NCBI RefSeq assembly: GCF_021245985.1
Contig: NZ_JAJQXA010000022.1
Span: 16,958 to 80,957 of the forward strand
Direction: 5' to 3'
Length of the DNA: 64,000 nucleotides
Source of the DNA: Flavobacterium soyae
Lineage (GTDB): Bacteria; Bacteroidota; Bacteroidia; Flavobacteriales; Flavobacteriaceae
Part shown: positions 33,753 to 42,645 of the stretch, piece after piece
How the letters are laid out: every line of letters starts with the position of its first letter
How positions within the stretch are numbered: position 1 is the stretch's first letter
Program-made: the position numbers and the translations under genes
The notes under the pieces: model-generated
Seen by the model: the letters and a program-made list of their open reading frames with translations, nothing else
Told to the model about the DNA's origin: nothing
Database searches by the model: none

Positions 33753-33784
33753 AAAAGGCTGCCTAAAAATTAGACAGCCTTTTA
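33753..33784 (+). terminator. Terminator of ilvA
   Basis: AAAAGGCTG pairs with CAGCCTTTT, with a further CCTAA/TTAG-type extension, six bases after the stop codon. Confidence 0.82.
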
Positions 33785-33825
33785 AACATCAATATAAAAT
33801 TACTAATTGAATTCTCGATTTGTAA

Positions 33826-35976
33826 TTATTGCTTTAATATTTTTTTAGAATAAGATCCCTGATTATCTGTTACTCTTACTACATAAACTCCTTTTGGTAA
33901 TCTTGAAATTTCGATTTCTGCTTGATTTCCTTTTACAAAGTTTACATTCTTTTTCAAGATACTTTGTCCCGCAATATTGAATATTGCTACATCGGCGCTT
34001 CCTTCATGATTGGTATCAATTTTTAAATAATCGTTTGCCGAATTAATAAAAATAGCCATATCGTTTGTGCTTTCACCATCTTCTGTTATTGTCAAAGCTT
34101 TTTTTGCTGTCGATTCAACCTGAACAAACTGCCATTGCTGATTCAGTCCGCCCGTGTAATCCCAAACCTGAATATTAGCGCCATTTGCTGTAGAAACATT
34201 TTCAACATCAAGTGATTTACCTGTATTTACATTGGTAATTTTATAATATCCGCCGCCAAGACTTGCAACCGTCCATTTAAATTCATTAGAAGAAGAAAAA
34301 GATTTTTGCTGTACTTTTAGTCCATTTGCAGTTCCGTTATTTTCAACTGCCAAATACATTCCGGTTGATTTTACAATGATGTAATAATTCCCTGCTCCGT
34401 CAGAAACAAATTTCCAGCGCTGGTTATTTCCGCCGCCGCCTGTTACATCATATTGCTGTATTCTTCCACCACTTGTAGTTGAATTATCTGCTACATCCAG
34501 TCCTTTATTACTGTTTCTTGAAATAATATTATAATACCCCGGAAAACCAGTTGGAGGCGGTGTTCCTGCTCCCCACGTAAAAGTAACTGCTGATGATCCC
34601 GGAACTGTATAATTAAATGCTGATGATCCTGAAACCACTTTTATGGTATTTGATCCTCCTGAGTTGTAAATTACAAGTGCAGTTGAGCCATCAGGATTTT
34701 TGAATCCAACAGATAAAATACTTCCGTTGGTGCTTGAAGAACCAATTCTTACTGCACCCGGTTTTACGTATTTAGAGATTTGACCAATAATATAATAGGC
34801 CACATTTTTAGTATAACTTGTACTGTTATTAACTGTAATCGCTCCTAAACAAGTATTACATCCACCCGGAGTTCTTGGCCCTAAACTTGAATTGTTTGCA
34901 GCATTCCATTCTAAAACTGTTTTAGACCAGTTGTTTGTACTCCCAATAACAACGTTTTGCATGTGCCAGCCAAAATCTCCGCCAAAGCTTCCGCCTGAAC
35001 CTGTGTATTGTTCTGTAAAATAAACGTTTTTGTTTGTTGAATTTCGTACTGTAGACATAGCCGAAATATTTCCTAAATATAAATGGAATGCCGCTCCGTC
35101 AACATAACTGCTGTTATTTAAAACATCAATTGGATATGCTGTATTGTTGCAGTTGTGATCAAAAGCAATAATTTTTACTCCTCCGTATCCAGCTGCAGCC
35201 AATTGAGGCCCAAGTTGTTGATTGATAAAATTCTTTTGTTCTGTAGAATTCATCAGCATACTTGGTTCGTTGTGCGGATTTTCAGGTTCGTTTTGCGGTG
35301 TGATTCCCCAAATAGGAATTCCCTGCGCCTGCATTGCTGCAATGTATTTTACAAAATATCTTGCATAAGCAGCATAATATTGTGTCTGCAGACTTCCGCC
35401 AATCCAGGAACCGTTGGTTTTCATCCAGCGTGGCGCTGACCAAGGTGTTGCCAAAATTTTAATGTTTGGATTTATCAGCTGAATCTTTTTGATAATCGGA
35501 ATTAGATACGTTAAATCCGGTCCGTTTAAACTGAAGTTATTCATGTTAGTATCTCCGGAAGTTTCGTTATAACTATACGAAGAGTTACTTAAATCTGAAG
35601 CTGCAATACTAATACGAATTACACTTGCGTTTAATCCTGTATTTGGATTATATAAATCATTCAGTAATTGGTTTTGCTGCGTTGCTGCCATTCCGCTGAT
35701 TACTTCGGCACTTCCTTCGGTAAGAGTGTAACCAAAGCCGTCCATTGTTTGGTACGTTGTTCCCGCATTAACTGTAACTGTAGAAGGATTTGTTCCTGAG
35801 TTTGTTCCGAAACTTACAGTTGCCTGCTGTTGTAATAATCTCGTTTGATCACCTGATGTTATAAAAGGTGTAACCGTCTGTGCATTTGTTTTGGTAATAG
35901 ATAACAGCATTATAATAATGACTTGTGTCATAAAAGCTCTTACTCGGTTTGTAGGTTTTTGAGTAGTTTTGCGCAT
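33826..35976 (-). CDS. Secreted GH30 glycosidase with ricin-type lectin and T9SS sorting domain
   Basis: A 716-residue protein. The long basic signal peptide ends near residue 33 (TNAQ). The GH30 catalytic domain starts at TMDGFGYTLTEGSAE; the acid/base is Glu230 in TPQNEPENP and the nucleophile Glu322 in YFTEQYTG, and NNWSKTVLEWN is family-typical. A ricin B/CBM13-like region follows at about 478-628 (NSNKGLDVADNST, QRWKF, GLNQQWQF). The last 75 residues are a type IX secretion sorting domain (VAIFNIAGQSILKK to YSKKILKQ). It probably cuts a beta-glucan or glucosylceramide-type substrate outside the cell; the exact sugar is open. Confidence 0.9.
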   Translation of the reverse strand: MRKTTQKPTNRVRAFMTQVIIIMLLSITKTNAQTVTPFITSGDQTRLLQQQATVSFGTNSGTNPSTVTVNAGTTYQTMDGFGYTLTEGSAEVISGMAATQQNQLLNDLYNPNTGLNASVIRISIAASDLSNSSYSYNETSGDTNMNNFSLNGPDLTYLIPIIKKIQLINPNIKILATPWSAPRWMKTNGSWIGGSLQTQYYAAYARYFVKYIAAMQAQGIPIWGITPQNEPENPHNEPSMLMNSTEQKNFINQQLGPQLAAAGYGGVKIIAFDHNCNNTAYPIDVLNNSSYVDGAAFHLYLGNISAMSTVRNSTNKNVYFTEQYTGSGGSFGGDFGWHMQNVVIGSTNNWSKTVLEWNAANNSSLGPRTPGGCNTCLGAITVNNSTSYTKNVAYYIIGQISKYVKPGAVRIGSSSTNGSILSVGFKNPDGSTALVIYNSGGSNTIKVVSGSSAFNYTVPGSSAVTFTWGAGTPPPTGFPGYYNIISRNSNKGLDVADNSTTSGGRIQQYDVTGGGGNNQRWKFVSDGAGNYYIIVKSTGMYLAVENNGTANGLKVQQKSFSSSNEFKWTVASLGGGYYKITNVNTGKSLDVENVSTANGANIQVWDYTGGLNQQWQFVQVESTAKKALTITEDGESTNDMAIFINSANDYLKIDTNHEGSADVAIFNIAGQSILKKNVNFVKGNQAEIEISRLPKGVYVVRVTDNQGSYSKKILKQ

Positions 35977-36052
35977 CTTTTTTGTGGTTTTTGTGGTTTG
36001 TTAATAGTTAAATTTTTCTCATTTTATTATGATTATTTTTATTAAAACGATT

Positions 36053-36060
36053 CAAAAATA
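36053..36060 (-). promoter_or_regulatory. Possible -7 box for the GH30 gene
   Basis: On the minus strand this reads TATTTTTG (TAnnTTTG consensus), 77 bases before the GH30 start codon. A matching -33 TTG at the usual distance is absent. Confidence 0.4.
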
Positions 36061-36330
36061 TATCAATTTTCACGAAATCGTTATAATTACAACTTTACAA
36101 ATACACATCATTTGTAAATATTACCTTAACAAAAACACATCTTTATTTTTTATAAACAATTAAAAACCAATTATTTAAAATATTAAAAACCATAAAAAAC
36201 TTACATTTAAATTTCAGTTTTTACAAAACTTTTAAAATCAGTAATTAAATTATCGTTTTTGATTCCCAAATACAACTTATAATTATTTCATAAATGACAA
36301 ATATCATGGAACGAACCTGAAGTTATATCG

Positions 36331-36338
36331 TATTTTTG
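36331..36338 (+). promoter_or_regulatory. -7 box of the truncated globin gene
   Basis: TATTTTTG fits TAnnTTTG and lies 22 bases before the start codon. Confidence 0.5.
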
Positions 36339-36360
36339 CATTTCAATTTTATTAGAAAAC

Positions 36361-36771
36361 ATGGAAACGCTTAAAGATATTTCGACCATAGAGGATATTA
36401 AACAAATGGTGAACAGCTTTTATGATAATGTTAGAAAAGATGATCTAATTGGTCCTATTTTTAATGATAAATTACAAGATCGCTGGGAGCCGCATTTGCA
36501 AAAAATGTATGGTTTTTGGCAGACTATTTTGTTTGATGTTCGCGCTTATTCGGGAACACCTTTTCCTCCGCACAAACAATTACCGGTAGATAAAACTCAT
36601 TTTGACCGCTGGATACAAATTTTCAATACTACAATCGATGCGCAGTTTGCAGGAGTGATTACCGAAGAAGCAAAAATGCGTGCCACAAATATGGCTTTTA
36701 TGTTCAGCCACAAAATTGAATATTTTAGAAATGCCGAAAACGAGTTACGAAATTCATCAGGTAAATTTTAA
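36361..36771 (+). CDS. Truncated haemoglobin, group III
   Basis: A 136-residue globin of the truncated type. Group III markers are visible: IEDIKQMVNSFYDNVRKDDLIGPIF at the N-terminus, RWEPHLQKMYGFWQTIL, and the proximal histidine in DKTHFDRWIQIF. It binds haem and O2 or NO; group III members in other bacteria are linked to low-oxygen growth or stress. It lies divergent to the GH30 gene and a secreted protein follows it 90 bases on. No haem gene is adjacent. Confidence 0.85.
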   Translation: METLKDISTIEDIKQMVNSFYDNVRKDDLIGPIFNDKLQDRWEPHLQKMYGFWQTILFDVRAYSGTPFPPHKQLPVDKTHFDRWIQIFNTTIDAQFAGVITEEAKMRATNMAFMFSHKIEYFRNAENELRNSSGKF

Positions 36772-36861
36772 AAATAGCTGACAAATTAAATTTGGATACT
36801 GTTTTAAATTAAATAAATTTGATTGACCCAAATACTATCAAAAACCAATCAACTATTTAAA

Positions 36862-37308
36862 ATGAAAAAAGTTATCCTGTTCTTTATAATCTGTTTCTCT
36901 TTTCTAAATCATTTAAACGCGCAATCACAAGCACCTGCTTTTAATTTATACAAAGGAACTGTCGATGGAAAAACTCCAATAACAGTTTATATTAAAACAG
37001 AAGAAAATCCATGTACTGCCGATTTAATGTATACGTCTATGTATCGATATGACAAATCAAAAAAATGGATTCAGCTTGATATTACTCAGAATAAAAAGAA
37101 AGAAAATGAATTTGTTTTAGTTGAACATGGTTTTAGCGGTGTTTTAATTTTAAAGAAAACCGGAAATACTTTTACGGGATTATGGATTAGTTCTGATGCT
37201 AAAAAACAATTACCAGTCGACTTGAAAGAAGCCTCAATGACGAAGAAAGAGCTGGAAAACTTCGAGAAAACATTGGAAAAAGTTAATTATGAAAATAATG
37301 ACTGCTAA
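36862..37308 (+). CDS. Secreted protein of unknown function
   Basis: A 148-residue protein whose ATG at 36862 gives a good signal peptide (MKKVILFFIICFSFLNHLNA); a TTG further up would place it inside the protein. The mature part is rich in beta-strand forming residues with paired charged stretches and ends in a lysine-rich helix (LENFEKTLEKVNYEN). No family recognised. It precedes the aromatic hydroxylase by 137 bases. Confidence 0.6.
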   Translation: MKKVILFFIICFSFLNHLNAQSQAPAFNLYKGTVDGKTPITVYIKTEENPCTADLMYTSMYRYDKSKKWIQLDITQNKKKENEFVLVEHGFSGVLILKKTGNTFTGLWISSDAKKQLPVDLKEASMTKKELENFEKTLEKVNYENNDC

Positions 37309-37445
37309 AATTTAGTTTTCCGCTAACTTCAAAAAATCTATAAAAACGCAATAAAAATCACTTTCGAATAAAAATTTTGTGATGAATAGCAAAAAATAGC
37401 GACCTAAATTCGTAATTTTACATTCTAATCTACAACGTTTTCGAA

Positions 37446-39221
37446 ATGAATGCATCTATAGAAACAAATCCGTTATTAGAACGATTGCCAAAACATTTAA
37501 AGCAATTTATTAAACCTCAGGATTATAGTGATTATACACCAATTAATCAGGCGGTTTGGCGATATGTTATGCGTAAAAATGTAGATTACCTTTCAAAAGT
37601 TGCACATCATTCGTATTTAGAAGGTTTACGTAAAACAGGAATCGAAATTGATTCTATTCCGAGTATGTACGGAATGAACCGTATTCTAACTGAAATTGGC
37701 TGGGCTGCAGTTGCCGTTGACGGATTTATTCCGCCAAATGCTTTTATGGAGTTTCAGGCTTATAATGTTTTGGTTATTGCATCAGATATCCGTCAATTAG
37801 AACATATTGAATATACCCCTGCACCAGATATTATTCACGAAGGTGCCGGCCACGCTCCTATTATTGCCAATCCTGAATATGCAGAATATTTGAGACGTTT
37901 TGGAGAAATTGGCTGTAAAGCAATCTCATCTCACAAAGATTATCAAATGTATGAAGCGATTCGTTTGCTTTCTATTTTAAAAGAAGCCGAAGATACGCCT
38001 CAGGAAAAAATTGACGAAGCTGAAAAAGCAGTTGCCGATTTACAAAATGACATGGGCGAATTGTCTGAAATGGCTCAAATTAGAAACCTGCATTGGTGGA
38101 CGGTTGAATACGGCTTGATTGGAACAGTTGAAAATCCAAAAATTTATGGTGCCGGATTACTTTCTTCAATTGGTGAAAGTGCCTGGTGTATGACCGATAA
38201 TGTAAAGAAAATCCCTTATGATATTTCTGCAGCCAATCAAAATTTTGATATTACGCAGTTGCAGCCTCAGCTTTATGTAACGCCTACTTTTTCTTATTTA
38301 AGTTTAGTTCTGGAAGAATTTGCTAATAAAATGGCACTTCGTACCGGAGGACTTTCGGGAATTAAAAAATTAATTCAATCCAATGCTTTAGGAACAATTG
38401 AATTGAGTACTGGTTTACAAGTTTCCGGAGTTTTCACAAATGTTATTGAAGAAGAAGGAAAACCAGTCTATATTCAGACAACCGGAAAAACAGCTTTATC
38501 ATACCGTGAAAAAGAATTAGTAGGACACGGAACTCTAACGCACCCACATGGATTTGGAAGTCCGATTGGGAAACTGAAAGGTTTTAATCTGGCAATTGAA
38601 GATATGAGTCCGAAGGATTTACAGGCTTACAGTATTGTTGAAAACGAAACTGTAAAACTGGAATTTGAAGGTAATATTATTGTTGAAGGTGAAATTATTA
38701 CGGGTTCCCGAAACTTACACGGAGAAATCATTTTAATCAGTTTTAGAAATTGTACCGTAACGCATGGCGAAACTGTTTTGTTTCAGCCTGAGTGGGGAAA
38801 TTATGATATGGCAATTGGTAAAAAAGTGATTTCGGCATTTTCTGGCCCGGCAGATGTAAATAGTTTTGACTTGATCAATATTGTGCCAACAACTAAAACA
38901 ATAAAAGCAAAACATACTGATGAACGTAATGAATTGGAGAATTTATATGCGTTAGTTAGAGATATTAGAAAAAATAAAGGTTCTAAAACGGAGCTGAAAT
39001 CTATTTTTGAAAACCTAAAAAATAATCATTCAAACGATTGGTTATTATCTGTTGAAATTGCAGAGCTTTTAAAAGATTCAGATGAAAAACAGCTTTTGCA
39101 GGAAGTGTTGGTTTATTTAGATAAATTGAAAGAAAAACGTCCTGAAATTGCGCATTTGATTTCTGGGGGATTGGATTTGATTTTTGATAGTTCTTTGCCG
39201 CATTTGCCACAAAGACACTAA
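37446..39221 (+). CDS. Aromatic amino-acid hydroxylase with long C-terminal domain
   Basis: A 591-residue protein, twice the usual 260-300 of bacterial phenylalanine hydroxylases. The iron ligands are His131 and His136 in DIIHEGAGHAP and Glu221 in WWTVEYGLI, giving the 2-His-1-carboxylate site; the pterin-dependent reaction would be phenylalanine to tyrosine. Between ligands sits an extra charged segment of about 40 residues. The catalytic part ends near residue 330. The last 260 residues include GKTALSYREKELVGHG and PHGFGSPIGKLKG, of unknown role. The final codons (LPQRH) come from a dispersed repeat. Confidence 0.88.
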   Translation: MNASIETNPLLERLPKHLKQFIKPQDYSDYTPINQAVWRYVMRKNVDYLSKVAHHSYLEGLRKTGIEIDSIPSMYGMNRILTEIGWAAVAVDGFIPPNAFMEFQAYNVLVIASDIRQLEHIEYTPAPDIIHEGAGHAPIIANPEYAEYLRRFGEIGCKAISSHKDYQMYEAIRLLSILKEAEDTPQEKIDEAEKAVADLQNDMGELSEMAQIRNLHWWTVEYGLIGTVENPKIYGAGLLSSIGESAWCMTDNVKKIPYDISAANQNFDITQLQPQLYVTPTFSYLSLVLEEFANKMALRTGGLSGIKKLIQSNALGTIELSTGLQVSGVFTNVIEEEGKPVYIQTTGKTALSYREKELVGHGTLTHPHGFGSPIGKLKGFNLAIEDMSPKDLQAYSIVENETVKLEFEGNIIVEGEIITGSRNLHGEIILISFRNCTVTHGETVLFQPEWGNYDMAIGKKVISAFSGPADVNSFDLINIVPTTKTIKAKHTDERNELENLYALVRDIRKNKGSKTELKSIFENLKNNHSNDWLLSVEIAELLKDSDEKQLLQEVLVYLDKLKEKRPEIAHLISGGLDLIFDSSLPHLPQRH

Positions 39222-39515
39222 GACGCTAAGACGCTAAGTTTTTTATTGCCTTTTTGTTTTTTGCCCGCAGATTTTACTGATTTAAACTGATATATGCAGG
39301 TTTTTTTAATCTTACAAAGTCTCAAACTTTTTTTAGTTGCCTCCTGTTTTAGCTGGAGGAAAAAATAAAGCCAAAAGAGTTTTGGCTAAAGCCTTTTTTA
39401 ATTTCTTCATGTATACCTCCAGCTAAAGCTGGAGGCAACTAAAATCATTTTGATTTTTTATCCCGTTAGCTATCAGAAGTGCAAAAAACTTAGCGCCTTT
39501 GTGCCTTTGTGGCAT
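39204..39515. repeat. Composite nested palindrome A between convergent genes
   Basis: Outer arms TTGCCACAAAG...CTAAG (from 39204) and CTTAGCGCC...TTTGTGGCA (ending 39515) enclose inner arms at 39332-39359 and 39417-39444, which are reverse complements containing AGTTGCCTCC and GGAGGCAACT. Each inner arm is itself a palindrome (CCTCCAGCTAAAGCTGGAGG in the right one). At the core, GCCAAAA pairs with TTTTGGC at about 39371-39387. The left end encodes the last residues of the aromatic hydroxylase; the right end abuts the stop codon of the DUF4230 gene. Confidence 0.9.
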
Positions 39516-40145
39516 TTATAACTTCAAATCCTGATTTAATTCGCTTTCAGATTCTATAGTTTTCCCGTTATATTGTAGTTTCCAGCCCATAGAATTTGTC
39601 ATAATTAAGATCTTAGACAATTCGCTTATTAATCGGTTTTGGGCGTTTGTTTTTAGGGTTGATTTTTCGATTTTTTTTGCCAGATTGGCTTTTACCGATT
39701 TATTGATTTTATTGTAATCGTCGCCCGTAAACGGATTCAGTTTGCTTTGTTCGACATCATAAAACTGAATATCAGGATTAATCGTGATTTCTTCTTTTGG
39801 GATATTTAGAATCGTAATGGTTTTGTTTTTTTCGTCGATATCGTATTTCATTTTATGCAAATCGTAGGCAACGGTAACATTGGCATTTACCACAATAAGT
39901 GCCTTTTTTTCAAATGAAATCATATCCATCAAATACTTCTGCTGATTTTTATACGTGATTACTTCAGAGAAATGTCCTTCGGTAACCACCAGTTTTCCAA
40001 CATTTAAAATTTGCTGCTGAATTAAATTGGTATTATAATCGATTGTAGAGTCGTCATCTTTTTTAAACTGGCAGTATTTAAAAGCCAGAACAATGACTAA
40101 AATAGTAATACCGATACTAATAATTCTTTTAACTAAGTTTTGCAT
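39516..40145 (-). CDS. DUF4230 membrane-anchored protein
   Basis: A 209-residue protein with one N-terminal transmembrane helix (about 8-25, IISIGITILVIVLAF) and a soluble DUF4230 domain with LVVTEGHFSEVITYKNQQ, a beta-rich core and LSKILIMTNSMGW at the end. It is probably periplasmic, anchored in the inner membrane; its role is not known. The next gene upstream on this strand is tamL, with a 172-base gap containing an inverted repeat. Confidence 0.8.
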   Translation of the reverse strand: MQNLVKRIISIGITILVIVLAFKYCQFKKDDDSTIDYNTNLIQQQILNVGKLVVTEGHFSEVITYKNQQKYLMDMISFEKKALIVVNANVTVAYDLHKMKYDIDEKNKTITILNIPKEEITINPDIQFYDVEQSKLNPFTGDDYNKINKSVKANLAKKIEKSTLKTNAQNRLISELSKILIMTNSMGWKLQYNGKTIESESELNQDLKL

Positions 40146-40192
40146 TCCTGTAAAATATTTAGACGAATTTACTTCTTTTTTTCGAAGCTTAC

Positions 40193-40316
40193 TAAAGTTT
40201 TTTTGCCACGAATTTCACGAATTTCCACTAATTCTATGTGTTGTATTTATGGGTCAATTCATAAATTAAAATCTCAAAAAAATTCGTGAAATTCGTGAAA
40301 TTCGTGGCAAACTTTT
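40193..40316. repeat. CACGAATTT-type inverted repeat
   Basis: TTTGCCACGAATTTCACGAA at about 40202-40221 is answered by TTCGTGAAATTCGTGGCAAA at about 40292-40311. The right arm touches the tamL stop codon. It fills the space between tamL and the DUF4230 gene and could end the tamL transcript. Confidence 0.85.
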
Positions 40317-40317
40317 T

Positions 40318-42645
40318 CTAAAAAGGATATCCAATCGCAATATTCAAAATCAGGTTATCTTTTCTCCACGTACTGCTTCCTAAATTAATATCGTCAATTA
40401 CCCAGCGTTGTCCGTCTGGTAAGGAAGGATTTCGAAGCGGAATAGCTAAATCTGTTCTTAAAATCAGGAACGATAAATCAAAACGCAAACCTGCTCCTGC
40501 CCCAACTGCAATTTGTTTCATAAAATCTTTTGAGATTTCGGCTCCGGGTTTATCTGGGTCGGCATTTAAAAGCCAAATATTTCCAGCATCTAAAAATACT
40601 GCACCTCTTACGATACTAAATAATTTTGCACGATATTCTGTATTGAATTCCAGTTTTAAATCTGCCGATTGATCTGGTGTATAATTATTGTTTGTTGTTG
40701 GCGGAATAACATAACTTCCCGGCCCTAAAGTTCTGGCTCTAAAGGCTCGAATACTATTAGTTCCTCCTACTACAAATTGTTTTGATGTTGGAAGCGTATT
40801 TGAATTTCCGTAAGCAAATCCGGCACCCACAATTAATCGGCTGGCTAATTCGCTTTCTTTTCCTAATTTTAAATAATGCCTGAAATCAGATCTGATTTTT
40901 ACATATTGGCTAAACGGAACACCAAATATTTTTATCGTGTCATTTTTCTTAATATTCGCGCCTGTAACTAAACCTGTAAGATTACCAGCCAAATCTAATT
41001 CTCCATTAAAATAGATTGTATTTTTTCGGCGTTTCTGCATCGTATTTGTATAGGTATAGCTGTAAGTTGGACCAAAAATTAACTGTTTTTCAATTACTTT
41101 TCCTAATGCTGCATCTTCCTCAATATCTTCTAAATATTCTGGTGTAACATGGTTTGGACTTACATATGTTACATCGATCACATTTAACTGATGTTCTTTC
41201 CGAATATTTTCTTTCCACAAATATCCAAAAGAGGTATTAAAGGAATTTAGTGCATACAACTGCGTTCTTTTTTGATATTCGTATCGCAAAGTTGCTTTAG
41301 TTCTTGGTACATATTCACTGTTTCCTTCAATATTAAACGGCGTTATAAATCTCGGCCAGGTTAAACTTGTTTCTGCTCCCAGTTTATAAATATTTTTTCC
41401 TTTGTTTACGCCTCCAAGCTGAAAATCGGCACCGCCAAAAACAGATACTGTAAATAGTTCTGCCCCTTTAAATAAGTTTCGGTTATTCCAGTTCACGTTT
41501 ACTTCTGTTCCAGTATAACTGGCTGAATTTGTTTTTCCTAAAACTTCAACACGAATAAACTTTTTCGGCAGAAGCGTTAGATAGTAATACGAATCCAATG
41601 CATTTGGAATACTATCTGAAAGTTTAAATTCATTTTTTACGAAACTAAAAGTCCCCAGATTTACAAACCGATTTAAAGTTAGATTATGGTCCTTTCTGTT
41701 ATACAAATCTCCTTTTTTAAAATATATTGTTCGGTCGTAAATCCTTGGTTTAAAGGTTTCAGTTGTATCTATAATGGTGAAATCTTTATATTGGGTAATA
41801 TCTCTTTTTCTATAAACTGCACTGTCATTCGAAAGAGAATAATTGGGATACACAAAAATATTATTAATCTTATAAGCTGTAAGGGCTTTTGGCGGCGTAT
41901 CTGGTTTTATTATAATTCTGACTTTTACTTCGTGATCTCCTTTACTGCTGTCTACTTGTGCCAAAAGATAATCTGGGTTAAAGTAAAAATAGCCTTTCTC
42001 TTTAAGTCTTGCGTCAATTCGTTCTCTTTCGGCTTTTATAATATCGAGATCATACGGTTTTCCAACTTTCAATAAACTTCTTCGGCTTGATCTTCCTATA
42101 ATTCTGGACATTGCCAAAGAATCATCAGGAAAGGTCACGCTTTTAATGATGTATTGTTTTTTAGGTATAACAGTATATTCTGCCGTAACCCGTTTATTTC
42201 TAACGGTAGAATCGGCACTGACACGGGTTTTAAAATAACCGCGGTTTTCGGTAAAATTTCGTAAAACAGAAACATTGTAATCTAAATCGACTTTGCTGAA
42301 AAGTACTGGCGGCTCGCCTACTTTATTTCGAAGCCAATATCTGGTTCCTTTTTGTTTTTTAGGCTCGCCGGCAAAATTGTAAATCCATAATTTAGGACGT
42401 AATCCAAAAATTTGTTTGTTTGGTTTTGGGCGTAATAAATCTTCTAATTCTTTCTCGAGTGCTTTTCTTTCCTTTTTCTTTATTAAAGAATCTTTGACTT
42501 TTACAGAACCTCCAATGTAAAGCAAATCTCCTTCTGGCAGATATTTTGTATTACTGCAGCCTAAAACAAAAAACAGGCAGAACAGTAAAAAATACTTTGC
42601 ATATTGATTTTCTAAATGATTATGTTTTTTGTTCATTGCCTTCAA
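40318..42645 (-). CDS. TamL-type outer-membrane assembly lipoprotein (BamA/TamA family)
   Basis: A 775-residue protein with a lipoprotein signal (FCLFFVLGC, Cys30), POTRA-type beta/alpha units from about 115 to 330, and a C-terminal beta-barrel that includes VGGTNSIRAFRARTLGPGSY (the family's arginine-containing loop) and ends LILNIAIGYPF. TamL is the lipidated TamA relative of Bacteroidota, thought to work with TamB in lipid or protein delivery to the outer membrane. Its start overlaps the tamB end by 26 bases, so the two are translationally coupled. A second start (residue 4) is possible. Confidence 0.9.
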   Translation of the reverse strand: MKAMNKKHNHLENQYAKYFLLFCLFFVLGCSNTKYLPEGDLLYIGGSVKVKDSLIKKKERKALEKELEDLLRPKPNKQIFGLRPKLWIYNFAGEPKKQKGTRYWLRNKVGEPPVLFSKVDLDYNVSVLRNFTENRGYFKTRVSADSTVRNKRVTAEYTVIPKKQYIIKSVTFPDDSLAMSRIIGRSSRRSLLKVGKPYDLDIIKAERERIDARLKEKGYFYFNPDYLLAQVDSSKGDHEVKVRIIIKPDTPPKALTAYKINNIFVYPNYSLSNDSAVYRKRDITQYKDFTIIDTTETFKPRIYDRTIYFKKGDLYNRKDHNLTLNRFVNLGTFSFVKNEFKLSDSIPNALDSYYYLTLLPKKFIRVEVLGKTNSASYTGTEVNVNWNNRNLFKGAELFTVSVFGGADFQLGGVNKGKNIYKLGAETSLTWPRFITPFNIEGNSEYVPRTKATLRYEYQKRTQLYALNSFNTSFGYLWKENIRKEHQLNVIDVTYVSPNHVTPEYLEDIEEDAALGKVIEKQLIFGPTYSYTYTNTMQKRRKNTIYFNGELDLAGNLTGLVTGANIKKNDTIKIFGVPFSQYVKIRSDFRHYLKLGKESELASRLIVGAGFAYGNSNTLPTSKQFVVGGTNSIRAFRARTLGPGSYVIPPTTNNNYTPDQSADLKLEFNTEYRAKLFSIVRGAVFLDAGNIWLLNADPDKPGAEISKDFMKQIAVGAGAGLRFDLSFLILRTDLAIPLRNPSLPDGQRWVIDDINLGSSTWRKDNLILNIAIGYPF

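Larger units (their letters stand above)
35977..36360. other. 384-base AT-rich divergent promoter region
   Basis: This gap lies between the GH30 gene (-) and the globin gene (+). It contains TATTTTTG on the minus strand at 36053-36060 and TATTTTTG on the plus strand at 36331-36338, both matching TAnnTTTG. I see no open frame, no long repeat and no RNA gene. Confidence 0.6.

Noticed and set aside
39204..39515. Nested palindromes considered as insertion sequences or integron-like attC sites
   Set aside because: No transposase or integrase frame inside, no target duplication visible, and attC core sites are not recognisable.
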